Assembly (NCBI GenBank): GCA_905220665.1
Contig: CAJNAR010000010.1
Coordinates: 124,001 to 188,000, forward strand
DNA: 64,000 nt
Reading direction: 5' to 3'
Source of the DNA: Albugo candida
Lineage: Eukaryota > Oomycota > Peronosporomycetes > Albuginales > Albuginaceae
Shown: positions 31,629 to 40,312 of the stretch, one piece after another
Position numbering within the stretch: the first letter of the stretch is position 1
How the letters are laid out: each line of letters starts with the position of its first letter
Program-made: the position numbers and the translations under genes
The notes under the pieces: model-generated
What the model saw: the letters and a program-made list of their open reading frames with translations, nothing else
What the model was told of the DNA's origin: nothing
Database searches by the model: none

Positions 31629-32510
31629 CTACACGACTGTATGGTGGCGTATGCCAGCAATACGCCAGTCGAGTTGCTCGGGCGTCGTTACACACGACGC
31701 AAAAGCCCACGATGCACGATTCGGGAGTGTGAGTTGCTTATGATTCCCGTCGGCGTATACCTTAATATGCTCCTTCGAACGTGATATCACTCGCAGCTCT
31801 AGCACTTCCTCTTTTATATCATCCTGTATAGTATCCGCAGTCTCTGGTCCTTCTTGACTATTGTTTTCACACGCATACGTTCGAAATGCCCGGCTTTCCT
31901 GAAGAATCGATTGCGGTACGATTCGAAATCCAACATTCTCTAAATACATTCGGTCAACATCCAATTCACATAATTCAACTGTTTGCTTCGTATTCTTGGA
32001 GTTTTGGATTGAAAAGATGACCGCTTCAAAGCATACCTCGGAAACTCCTTTACGCATCATTTTGACACAATCTGGTTCCTCTTGTGCCTCTAGCGCTTGT
32101 ACCGCTTCGTAAAATTCTCCAGTATTGTCGAATAAAGCCTTCCTACTAAGTCTTGGAAGGCTCAACGCATACTTTCGAAAATCTTCATCGTAGAACGTTC
32201 GTGTCACTAATTCGGATGCCATTTGCGCGCCATCGAGAAACTCAAACAAATCGATTTCGGTGAGTGTTGGTAACTGCAACATTGCGAATTGCACAGGTCC
32301 CCAGCGTCTTGTAAAAGGAAACGCCGAAGGTGACAGCACATTCGCGTGCTTGTACTTTTCGTATGTTGGCGCCCGATCAACGCAGCGTTTCCAAAATTCT
32401 TTCATCCCTTCAAAACCTTCCATAATAGAGGGTGGTCGCTTGGGTTCTTTGCTGCTAAATGACCGCTTCATGGAGCGTGCATATGAATTCCTGTGCCATC
32501 CTCTGCGCAT
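31629..32510 (-). CDS. Conserved-looking protein, probably mitochondrial, unrecognised
   Basis: Single exon, 293 residues, ATG at 32510. The N-terminus is strongly basic with an RSFSSK segment (residues 1-25), typical of a mitochondrial presequence. The rest is soluble: a helical region (residues 30-150), a beta-rich section with CFEAVIFSIQNSKN, then an acidic linker and a C-terminal strand region. The layout, presequence plus one alpha/beta domain following a short helix, is loosely like Tim44-type or mitoribosome-associated proteins, but no motif proves it. Its stop lies 86 bp beyond the stop of the convergent cystathionine-synthase gene. Confidence 0.65.
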   Translation of the reverse strand: MRRGWHRNSYARSMKRSFSSKEPKRPPSIMEGFEGMKEFWKRCVDRAPTYEKYKHANVLSPSAFPFTRRWGPVQFAMLQLPTLTEIDLFEFLDGAQMASELVTRTFYDEDFRKYALSLPRLSRKALFDNTGEFYEAVQALEAQEEPDCVKMMRKGVSEVCFEAVIFSIQNSKNTKQTVELCELDVDRMYLENVGFRIVPQSILQESRAFRTYACENNSQEGPETADTIQDDIKEEVLELRVISRSKEHIKVYADGNHKQLTLPNRASWAFASCVTTPEQLDWRIAGIRHHTVV

Positions 32511-32588
32511 GTCGACAATACCACCACGTGTATCCTAGTTTAGGTTAGTATACGTGTATTTAGTTATTCCTTATTTATTGTATATACT

Positions 32589-34859
32589 TTACTTTGCATC
32601 GCATGTGCCTTGATGCCTTTGAAGGTGGTTCAATGCTTCTTCCTGAGCTTGTAACTGCGTTTCTATACTACGAAGCGTCTTAAGTATCTCCACATACCTC
32701 CCGCTATCCCATAAAGATCCCAATAGTAACCATACAACGCTCACAACGACATAAATTACCATAATAGAAAACAGCAAACCGATTGGTTTATAACACAACT
32801 TGCTTCCATCTACTTCAACCGCATCGATATCGCTACAAACCACAACATGACCATCATTCTTGACACTATCGCCTTCTTGCTCTTCTTTTGTTTCTTTTCT
32901 CTCACTGATTGTAAGCGATGCTGAAGGTGCTTTGCTCTTTTCCAAATGACACAAAGCCATTTGACTCCAAAGCTTGAAAACGTCTTTGGATTCCGAAATT
33001 GTCGACGAGTTGATTTGTGACCGGAACCATGTGGAACGAAGATAATGAATGGAAAGACCAACTTCGACGTGGCTGAAACCGCATCCGTCTCGAGTGAATA
33101 CCCATCGAGTTTCGATCTCGAAATAATCGCTGAATGGGATTTTAGACATTCGATTGATTTCCGAGATAATAAATCGATTCCATGTCACAGTGGATGCACC
33201 TGATGAGGATGAAGACTCACTGGTATCGAGACGGAATCGTTGGACTCGGTGACATGTGGCGTAAGGCGGTAAACCAGGAAAGGTGACCTTGGGTGGATGT
33301 TGAGATCGAACATGGCGAAATAACGAATAGTCAGTTTCTTTCGACATTTCAAAGCCATCCTTAAATATTGTGTGCTCTCCTGATGCTTTCCATGGATCAA
33401 TATCGATATCGATATCTTGAGCCTGCATCAAAAATTGATGGAAAAAATCGTGGCCGATACCATCGTTCCATAACAGATCAAACGCTGCCTTCAAGTCTAC
33501 TGCAAGTTCACAGTCCAAAAGTATAGTCATCTTGGACAAAGGTCCGTCAGGTGCCATTGGTACAAATGGAATTGTGATTTCCTCGGAAAGCTCATCATCT
33601 ACTATCGACTTTTCTGAATGCTGCGAGAGCGGAATTTCGGTAGTCTCATGATGAGGAACCATATTACAGTACGTCTGTCGTCGAGTATCAGCTTGCCTGG
33701 AAAGTGTCTCCGCGTCCAAATGCAGCAAAGATTGATGTTTCAATCCTTCTTGGTTTGCGCGAATCAGCTGATCCATCCGAAGAAAGCACAAATCGCGTAA
33801 TCCATTGAATTCTGCAAAAGAGTATTTGATCCCTTTTTGTGTGTTTACTTGTAACGCATTTATGTAATAGAATTCTGGCTTGACCAGCGCTTCAACTTTC
33901 CCAAAAGCGACTTTCAACTCGCAGCCTGATTGCAACCGATACGGTCGAAAGCAAACATGTCGACGTGTGAGGAAGAGATGGCCGTAAAAAGGAGCCAAAT
34001 CCATAAAATAGCAGCAATGAAATATCGTGACAGGCTTTTCATATTGTCCGAGTCGAAATTCTTTCCTCAACTGATCTTTTGAAATCGGTGGCAATCCATT
34101 CCAAGTCACATGTGTGCAGTCCAATTGGGAATGAAATTCTCTGATTCGGTAATAGCACGAATCACAAACACGCTGCTCTCCTTTCGCCAGAAAGACCTGA
34201 TACGGCACTACAATCACTTTTGACGAACAATTGGAGCAGAAAGAGCCTCCACAATTTCGACAATGATGGCGCCCTTTTGTCAGCAAAGTCCCAATATCTT
34301 CCCGACAATTATCGCAAAAAGTCATATTGGCAAATGGTGGTGGTGGAAGGTCCGGATGGACGATCATGACGGGATGATCCTCTTCCGTTTCGATTTTATT
34401 AATGTATGCGGAGAAATCGGGACTCGATCGTCGACCTCGCTGCGTTGCGATTCGTTCACGAGCTCCTTTTACTGTGACAGCACGCACGTCTCTCCTGACT
34501 GCCATTTCGAGCGCCAAAGGCTCCATTGCAATGTGAGATGCTATTTCCGACGGATATTCAGTCTGTAACTGAACCATCGAATCTCTCCTGCGTATTTTCG
34601 GGTCATCCGCCAGCATCGAAGGGGAGAGTATTGCTCTCAATGTCAAATCATTGGACGGAGTGAGTGTCGCCACGCGGAGAGCTTCCAATTGGGGTTTCTG
34701 TAACGTGATAGGACGGGTATCACTTTCATTCTTCTCGTCACTTGCTAGACACGTCTCTATACCTGTATTCCTGGTCTCGATTATGGTGCTAGTAGGTGGC
34801 AATTCGTCGCTTGATGACGATTTCATAATTAGAGGAGCGATAGTATAATCTATAGTCAT
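32589..34859 (-). CDS. FYVE-GRAM-VASt membrane protein, likely sterol/lipid transfer
   Basis: Single exon, 756 residues from the ATG at 34859; the longer frame begins only at a TTG. Domains in order: disordered N-terminus (1-165); FYVE finger (about 181-240) with the PI3P-binding RHHCRNCGG core and the full Cys set; GRAM domain (about 268-375) with YFMDLAPFYGHLFLTRRHVC; a VASt/ASTER-type sterol-binding domain (about 450-640); a transmembrane helix (IGLLFSIMVIYVVVSVVWLL, near 695); and a short coiled tail. GRAM-VASt-TM is the plan of the GRAMD1/Lam sterol-transfer proteins of ER contact sites. The added FYVE domain would direct one face to endosomal PI3P. Lipid specificity is inferred. Confidence 0.85.
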   Translation of the reverse strand: MTIDYTIAPLIMKSSSSDELPPTSTIIETRNTGIETCLASDEKNESDTRPITLQKPQLEALRVATLTPSNDLTLRAILSPSMLADDPKIRRRDSMVQLQTEYPSEIASHIAMEPLALEMAVRRDVRAVTVKGARERIATQRGRRSSPDFSAYINKIETEEDHPVMIVHPDLPPPPFANMTFCDNCREDIGTLLTKGRHHCRNCGGSFCSNCSSKVIVVPYQVFLAKGEQRVCDSCYYRIREFHSQLDCTHVTWNGLPPISKDQLRKEFRLGQYEKPVTIFHCCYFMDLAPFYGHLFLTRRHVCFRPYRLQSGCELKVAFGKVEALVKPEFYYINALQVNTQKGIKYSFAEFNGLRDLCFLRMDQLIRANQEGLKHQSLLHLDAETLSRQADTRRQTYCNMVPHHETTEIPLSQHSEKSIVDDELSEEITIPFVPMAPDGPLSKMTILLDCELAVDLKAAFDLLWNDGIGHDFFHQFLMQAQDIDIDIDPWKASGEHTIFKDGFEMSKETDYSLFRHVRSQHPPKVTFPGLPPYATCHRVQRFRLDTSESSSSSGASTVTWNRFIISEINRMSKIPFSDYFEIETRWVFTRDGCGFSHVEVGLSIHYLRSTWFRSQINSSTISESKDVFKLWSQMALCHLEKSKAPSASLTISERKETKEEQEGDSVKNDGHVVVCSDIDAVEVDGSKLCYKPIGLLFSIMVIYVVVSVVWLLLGSLWDSGRYVEILKTLRSIETQLQAQEEALNHLQRHQGTCDAK

Positions 34860-35373
34860 TATGTCATTATAGGCGCAAGTGTACGGCTGCAAAGTATGAA
34901 AGTGTTTGTCGTCTGTTCCACGTGATAAAAGTGATAGAAATATATCGACATCGTGATGATGCGATTGGTAGTAAATTATAGATTTTGCTTTAAATGAGTT
35001 TTTTGTCGATTTGTTCAGACCGAACAATCGACTGTATGAATGAAGCGTATTGAAGCGTCTAAGCTATACACTCTTTGACATTGTCCTTGGACTTGGTGTC
35101 CGATTCGCATTTGATTACTACCACGCATACACAGCTAATACTCTAATTCATAATGACAATCAAACTATCTTCGTTGACAATCAAACTACCCTCGTTCTTC
35201 AACGACAAAGAAAGGGCTCAATGAAAAGCTACCGACAGGGTTAGAATCGCGCAATTGATAAGAATGCGCTTCAGACAGATAGCGAATTTCATGCTGCTTA
35301 TCTCATAATAACTTAAGCTGCATACTACGGTACTTGCATTCTTCTACGCGTTATCATCCACACATTCAAGCCG
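34860..35373. promoter_or_regulatory. Divergent promoter region
   Basis: The 514 bp between the FYVE-GRAM-VASt gene and the P5A ATPase gene. It contains an imperfect 21-bp tandem repeat at 35155-35196 (GACAATCAAACTATCTTCGT and its near copy). No core elements assigned. Confidence 0.45.
35155..35196. repeat. Two near-identical tandem 21-bp units
   Basis: Units at 35155-35175 and 35176-35196 differ at two positions (ACTATCTTCGTT against ACTACCCTCGTT). They lie about 180 bp upstream of the P5A ATPase start. Confidence 0.8.
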
Positions 35374-38300
35374 ATGAATAGAGTCGCTATTTCGTGGACG
35401 GGTCAATCGATTCAGAAGCTTGCATTATATCGACGGCGTCATAATCCCATCCCATTACTCTCTTTGGAACATATTCCATTTCTATTCCTTTATGCGTACG
35501 CAATCTCACAATCGTATCACACTATCGGAGAGCCTTATGCGTTCGCACTCGAAGAGTATCAAAGCACGCATCCGATCCCTACGACCACATCCGACCTTGC
35601 ATCGAAAACGCTCTCCCAAGGGCTCGTGCGTGAGGACACAATCAATGCTTCTTCGTCGTCAAACGCGATCTGGGAGGAAGAAGTACCGCTACCCAATCCA
35701 TACCTTCCGGCGATCGGCCCACTTCTCTTCTTAATCGGAACGCTCCTTTCGCATGCTTTAATTATACTCTTGCAGGTTTGGTTTGTTCGCGTACGTGCAT
35801 GGGTCCATTTCACATCAGTCAACACGCTGGAAGAAGCCGCTTTTGTCGTCATTCAACCTCGGGCTTACCGGGGCAAAAGTGACATTGTACCGCTACAATC
35901 AGATTTGATCCATGGCGAGAAATTTTATTATTTCATGTTTCAAAAGCATAAATATATCGCTCGCGTTGGCGTATCGAGTGATAAAAAAACGGATCAAAAT
36001 GGTGCATTTATATGTTTCGAAAAGCTAAAGGCACCGACATCGCTCTCCATACAAACGTATGTATCGAGTCGTGGGCTACAGACGAAAAGGAGCGATCAAG
36101 TCAACCATATCGATCCTTTGCTCCAGCGATACGGTCCGAATGTATTTGAGATCCCTCGACCCAATTTTGTGGATATGTTTAAGCAACAATTACTGGAGCC
36201 TCTCACAGTCTTCCAGATATTCAGTGTTTGCTTGTATATGCTGGACGAATATTGGCAGTATTCGCTGTTTACACTCGCTATGATTGTCATGTTTGAAGGT
36301 GTCACTGTTATGGGCCGTCTAAAAAATCTGCAAACGCTTTGTGGAATGAGCAATGAAGCTCGTAATGTGTACGTCTTCCGAGACGGAAAATGGATCATCA
36401 TCAAATCCGATCGACTTGTGCCCGGTGACATTGTGTCTATCACACGAGACACGAAAGAACAAGAAAACTCGAAAACCAGAGCAAATGTGGTTCCATGTGA
36501 TTGCTTGCTTTTGGATGGCTCCGCTGTGATGAATGAAGCCACACTCACGGGTGAAAGTGTTCCTCAGATGAAAGAAGCAATTCGGAATAAAATGAATCCT
36601 GAAGAACTCGCACAAGCGCTCGATATGAAATCTCTACACAAAGTCCACGTGCTATTTGGCGGAACAACTGTCATGCAGAGTGATTCACGGAGTACGTCAG
36701 AGGAAGGCGACACACGTGCGGGTACAAACATCCCGTGTCCTCCCGATGAAGGATGTACGGCGTATGTCCTTCGTACTGGCTTTAGTTCCTCACAGGGAAA
36801 ACTACTGAGAATGATTGAGTTTTCGAGTGGCAAAGTAAGTGGCAGTTCGATGGATGCAATTGGCTTGGCACTTCTTCTGCTCGTGTTCGCGTTGATATCG
36901 AGTGGTTATGTACTCCACCAAGGAATCGCTCAAAAAGGCAAAATCACATTTGAACTGCTTTTGAGATGCATTCTCATCATAACAAGTGTCATTCCCGCTG
37001 AGCTTCCGATGCAAACCGCAATGGCTGTCAATAGCGCTTTATTATCGCTTGTAAAGCTGTCGATATTTTGCACAGAACCGTTCCGAATTTCGTTGGCTGG
37101 AAAAGTTGATATTTGTCTCTTTGACAAAACGGGAACACTCACAACCGATCAATTGACAGCGATCGGTGTCGTCTGTGACGATGAAATCTCGAGGTCGAAA
37201 GACATTGTGGGTCACGTTCCTATGGCAACCGCGAGCTTAGACACGTCACTCGTGCTTGCTGGATGTCATTCTCTCGTGCAGATTGACGGTAAATTGATTG
37301 GTGATCCCGTAGAAGAAGCATCCATCCGCGCGGTCGATTTTGAATATGACTCTCAAAGTCGTCGATATCGTCCGAATAAGGAGAAAGAGCGTCATTGGGA
37401 CGGCAGCGTAGCATGGGAGGGGAAGGATGTATCGATTGATATCCTTCATCGCAACCATTTTGCATCGAAATTACAACGGATGAGTGTGCTTGCTCGTGTG
37501 CATTTTGGCTCAAATACGTGCATTCGGTCACTGGTGAAAGGCAGCCCCGAGACGATTTTTGAGCTGTTAAAGCCCAACACAGCGCCGGATTGGTACTGGC
37601 CCACCTACCAGAACATGGCGAAGCGCGGAATGCGTGTTTTAGCACTCGCGTACAAGGATGTTGATTCATTATCGAAGCAGCAACTTGCTGAAAAACCGCG
37701 TGCATGGGCGGAATCCGATTTACAATTTGCGGGATTTGCAGCTTTCCAGTGCCTTGTGCGTAGAGACAGTGCTGATATCATCAAATGTCTGAAAGAGAGC
37801 TCTCATGCGGTATCAATGATCACCGGTGATGCCACACTCACCGCTGTGCACGTGTCACGTGAAGTGGGTATCCTTTCGCGTGCAGCTTTACTTTTGGATG
37901 TGAAAGACTCCTCTTCGTCACCCATTTGGACCTTACTCGAGTCGGAGACAACCACTCCAAATCACTTCCACATCGATGCATATCAATCTGGCGATTTCGC
38001 AAAGCTTTCGAGAAAATATGATTTGTGTCTGAGCGGGAAATCCCTCTCCGTAGCTGCAAAAATCGATCCCGAAAGTGTGTGGAAACAGCTTCATCACGTT
38101 CGTGTATTTGCACGAATGACTCCCGAACTGAAAGAGAATGTATTGACATATTTGAAGAAATCGGGTCATTACACGCTCATGTGTGGTGACGGTGGAAATG
38201 ATGTCGGAGCCCTGAAACAAGCACATATTGGCGTCGCGCTATTGAGCGGTTTTGGATCGGCAAATGCCGATAAGAGTATCACTGGAGCTTCAAAGTACAA

Positions 38301-39672
38301 AAAGGAAGTCATCAGTTCGATTGGAAATCGTCAAAGTCTCATGAAACTTCACACTTCGGCACTCAAGAAATTACTCGTTCAGAGAAAAATCGATCATTCG
38401 AAATGTCGCGAGAAAGAAGATTTGGTCGCGCTTTTGCTCCAAGAAGCTTCGAAAATGACCAAACCGAAAAAGCCGCAAGTGGTAAAGGCACTCACAACAG
38501 AAGAGAAGAAGGAAATGATGAAGAAAAAACAAGCGGAAATAGAAGCAGACGTACGCGCACGTGAAGTTCGAGGAGAGTCGTTTGCTCGTGTTCGGGCTCT
38601 TGCGGCTTTTGCCAAACGAGAGGCAGCAGAAGCAAAACGTCTCAAGCAAGAACGCACCGGTGCTAAAGGTTTTGCAGCCTTTGCGAATAACGCGGCGATG
38701 CAGCAATATATGGATGATTTCGAGGATGGAGAGCTTCCTATGGTGAAACTCGGCGATGCTTCTATTGCATCTCCTTTCACGTCCAGAGCGCCATCTATCA
38801 AAGGCTGTGTCGATATCATCCGTCAAGGCCGATGTGCGTTAGTTACAACGACGCAAATGTATCAGATTCTCGCCATCAATTGCCTTATCAGCTCGTATTC
38901 CTTATCGGTCTTGTATTTGGATAAAGTAAAGTACTCCAATGCTCAGATGGTGACACTCGGAATTGTATCGACAGTTGCCAGTGTGACGCTAAGTCGAGCC
39001 ACTCCTCTGCCCACACTGTCTCCTGTTCGACCATTGACGAGTATTTTTTGCCCAGCGCTTTTTCTCAGTCTGGCGGGACAATTTGTGCTTCATTTGGGCT
39101 GTATGATTTATCTCACCAACCTCGCCAAGACGTACCTCGCAAACGAGTCGATAAGTACGTCGACGAACGCACTCGGTATTGCTGAATTCAAGCCAAATGT
39201 CATGGGAACTGTGATTTTTCTGGTCAATGGAGTACAGACAGTAAGTGTGTGTGCGGTGAATTACAAAGGCCGACCATTTATGAAAAGTATGACTGATAAT
39301 CCCGGGCTTTTGTACTCACTTGGCATCAGTATCGTCGGTGTATTTCTCCTCTGCACGGAAGCATTGCCAATATTTAACGAGGTGCTTCAGATTGTACCGA
39401 TGCCTGATCCACGATTTGCTCGCCAACTGACGTTTATATTGGCGTTGGATGTGTGTGGCGCGTTTGTGTGGGATCAGATCTGTCTGTTTGTATTTGCTCC
39501 CAAGATTTTTATTGCTTCTATTAGAGCAATTACGTTGAGGGATTTATGGCAATCGCTGAAAATGACGGTGATTGCTTTATTGGTAATTTACGTATTGTCG
39601 AATATCGATTATGAAGAAATTGAGCGTCAGCAGCAGCTTATGGAGCAACAGAAACTCGCAGGTACAAATTGA
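35374..39672 (+). CDS. P5A-type ATPase (ATP13A1/Spf1 family)
   Basis: ER P5A ATPase, which removes mis-inserted transmembrane helices from the ER membrane. Single exon, 1432 residues. Features: an N-terminal hydrophobic pair as in Spf1; the actuator TGES motif (LTGESVPQMK); the P5A signature PAELPM in M4; phosphorylation site DKTGT with Asp584; nucleotide-domain KGSPE and MITGDA; and the hinge CGDGGNDVGALKQAHIGVAL. The C-terminal membrane helices follow from about residue 1165. The large cytosolic insert before them (about 993-1150) contains a helix pair resembling a SAP motif (ALKKLLVQRKIDHSKCREKE) and a charged, Lys/Ala-rich coil. All catalytic motifs are intact. Start at ATG 35374. Confidence 0.93.
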   Translation: MNRVAISWTGQSIQKLALYRRRHNPIPLLSLEHIPFLFLYAYAISQSYHTIGEPYAFALEEYQSTHPIPTTTSDLASKTLSQGLVREDTINASSSSNAIWEEEVPLPNPYLPAIGPLLFLIGTLLSHALIILLQVWFVRVRAWVHFTSVNTLEEAAFVVIQPRAYRGKSDIVPLQSDLIHGEKFYYFMFQKHKYIARVGVSSDKKTDQNGAFICFEKLKAPTSLSIQTYVSSRGLQTKRSDQVNHIDPLLQRYGPNVFEIPRPNFVDMFKQQLLEPLTVFQIFSVCLYMLDEYWQYSLFTLAMIVMFEGVTVMGRLKNLQTLCGMSNEARNVYVFRDGKWIIIKSDRLVPGDIVSITRDTKEQENSKTRANVVPCDCLLLDGSAVMNEATLTGESVPQMKEAIRNKMNPEELAQALDMKSLHKVHVLFGGTTVMQSDSRSTSEEGDTRAGTNIPCPPDEGCTAYVLRTGFSSSQGKLLRMIEFSSGKVSGSSMDAIGLALLLLVFALISSGYVLHQGIAQKGKITFELLLRCILIITSVIPAELPMQTAMAVNSALLSLVKLSIFCTEPFRISLAGKVDICLFDKTGTLTTDQLTAIGVVCDDEISRSKDIVGHVPMATASLDTSLVLAGCHSLVQIDGKLIGDPVEEASIRAVDFEYDSQSRRYRPNKEKERHWDGSVAWEGKDVSIDILHRNHFASKLQRMSVLARVHFGSNTCIRSLVKGSPETIFELLKPNTAPDWYWPTYQNMAKRGMRVLALAYKDVDSLSKQQLAEKPRAWAESDLQFAGFAAFQCLVRRDSADIIKCLKESSHAVSMITGDATLTAVHVSREVGILSRAALLLDVKDSSSSPIWTLLESETTTPNHFHIDAYQSGDFAKLSRKYDLCLSGKSLSVAAKIDPESVWKQLHHVRVFARMTPELKENVLTYLKKSGHYTLMCGDGGNDVGALKQAHIGVALLSGFGSANADKSITGASKYKKEVISSIGNRQSLMKLHTSALKKLLVQRKIDHSKCREKEDLVALLLQEASKMTKPKKPQVVKALTTEEKKEMMKKKQAEIEADVRAREVRGESFARVRALAAFAKREAAEAKRLKQERTGAKGFAAFANNAAMQQYMDDFEDGELPMVKLGDASIASPFTSRAPSIKGCVDIIRQGRCALVTTTQMYQILAINCLISSYSLSVLYLDKVKYSNAQMVTLGIVSTVASVTLSRATPLPTLSPVRPLTSIFCPALFLSLAGQFVLHLGCMIYLTNLAKTYLANESISTSTNALGIAEFKPNVMGTVIFLVNGVQTVSVCAVNYKGRPFMKSMTDNPGLLYSLGISIVGVFLLCTEALPIFNEVLQIVPMPDPRFARQLTFILALDVCGAFVWDQICLFVFAPKIFIASIRAITLRDLWQSLKMTVIALLVIYVLSNIDYEEIERQQQLMEQQKLAGTN

Positions 39673-40312
39673 GCGGATTAAGGAGCGCGAGTGATTGGGT
39701 AGACAGATATTACAGTGATTGTGTGGCTGTAGTTGTGTGTTGCTGACACAATACGTCCCGCAAGTCGTTTCGCACTCTGTGTGATTAGGATGGTTGTCTC
39801 TAACGGAGGTTCGATATGTTTGTTTTACTTTGAGTTTGCAGTCAATTGAGTTTTTATGCAAACATTATTTTGGTAACAATTCGAATTTAGCAATCTAACT
39901 ATCGCCGAAACTTTTGAAAGCGTTATCACTCCCGTAATGTATTTTGAAAGGGAAATTAAAAAAAATTCAATGGAAACATGAGCTTAAAGCCACTGATCGA
40001 AAGATACATAGCTTTCGACGGGAAAATTGGTGTCGGGACCCCATAAATTTCCTAATAGACTAAATCGCTGCTGACCGTAATACCATGATGTGCCATTTTT
40101 TCATATCTTTCCGTAAATAAATTTACTTTACCATCTGTATGACGTCATTTTAGGCAACACGTTCCTTCCTGGTAAGTAGCAAACAAGCACCACCCCATGA
40201 AGCGTTATTTATCAAACAACTCACTGCAGCCCCACAGTATACAGTCTTATGCAGGAAAATAATATATATTCGATTATGTGGTACTTGCTCAAAGCCTTTA
40301 ACAATTTGCAGC
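39673..40312. other. Intergenic stretch
   Basis: About 640 bp between two convergent stops. No gene or repeat recognised; it presumably holds both 3' untranslated regions. Confidence 0.5.

Noticed and set aside
21600..32510. Lipid-metabolism gene cluster (sphingosine kinase, START, and later GRAM-VASt and ARV1)
   Set aside because: The genes are on both strands, interrupted by unrelated genes, and are ordinary housekeeping members; clustering is probably coincidence.
34860..35027. 56-residue N-terminal extension of the FYVE-GRAM-VASt protein
   Set aside because: It starts with TTG and has no conserved features; the ATG at 34859 is preferred.
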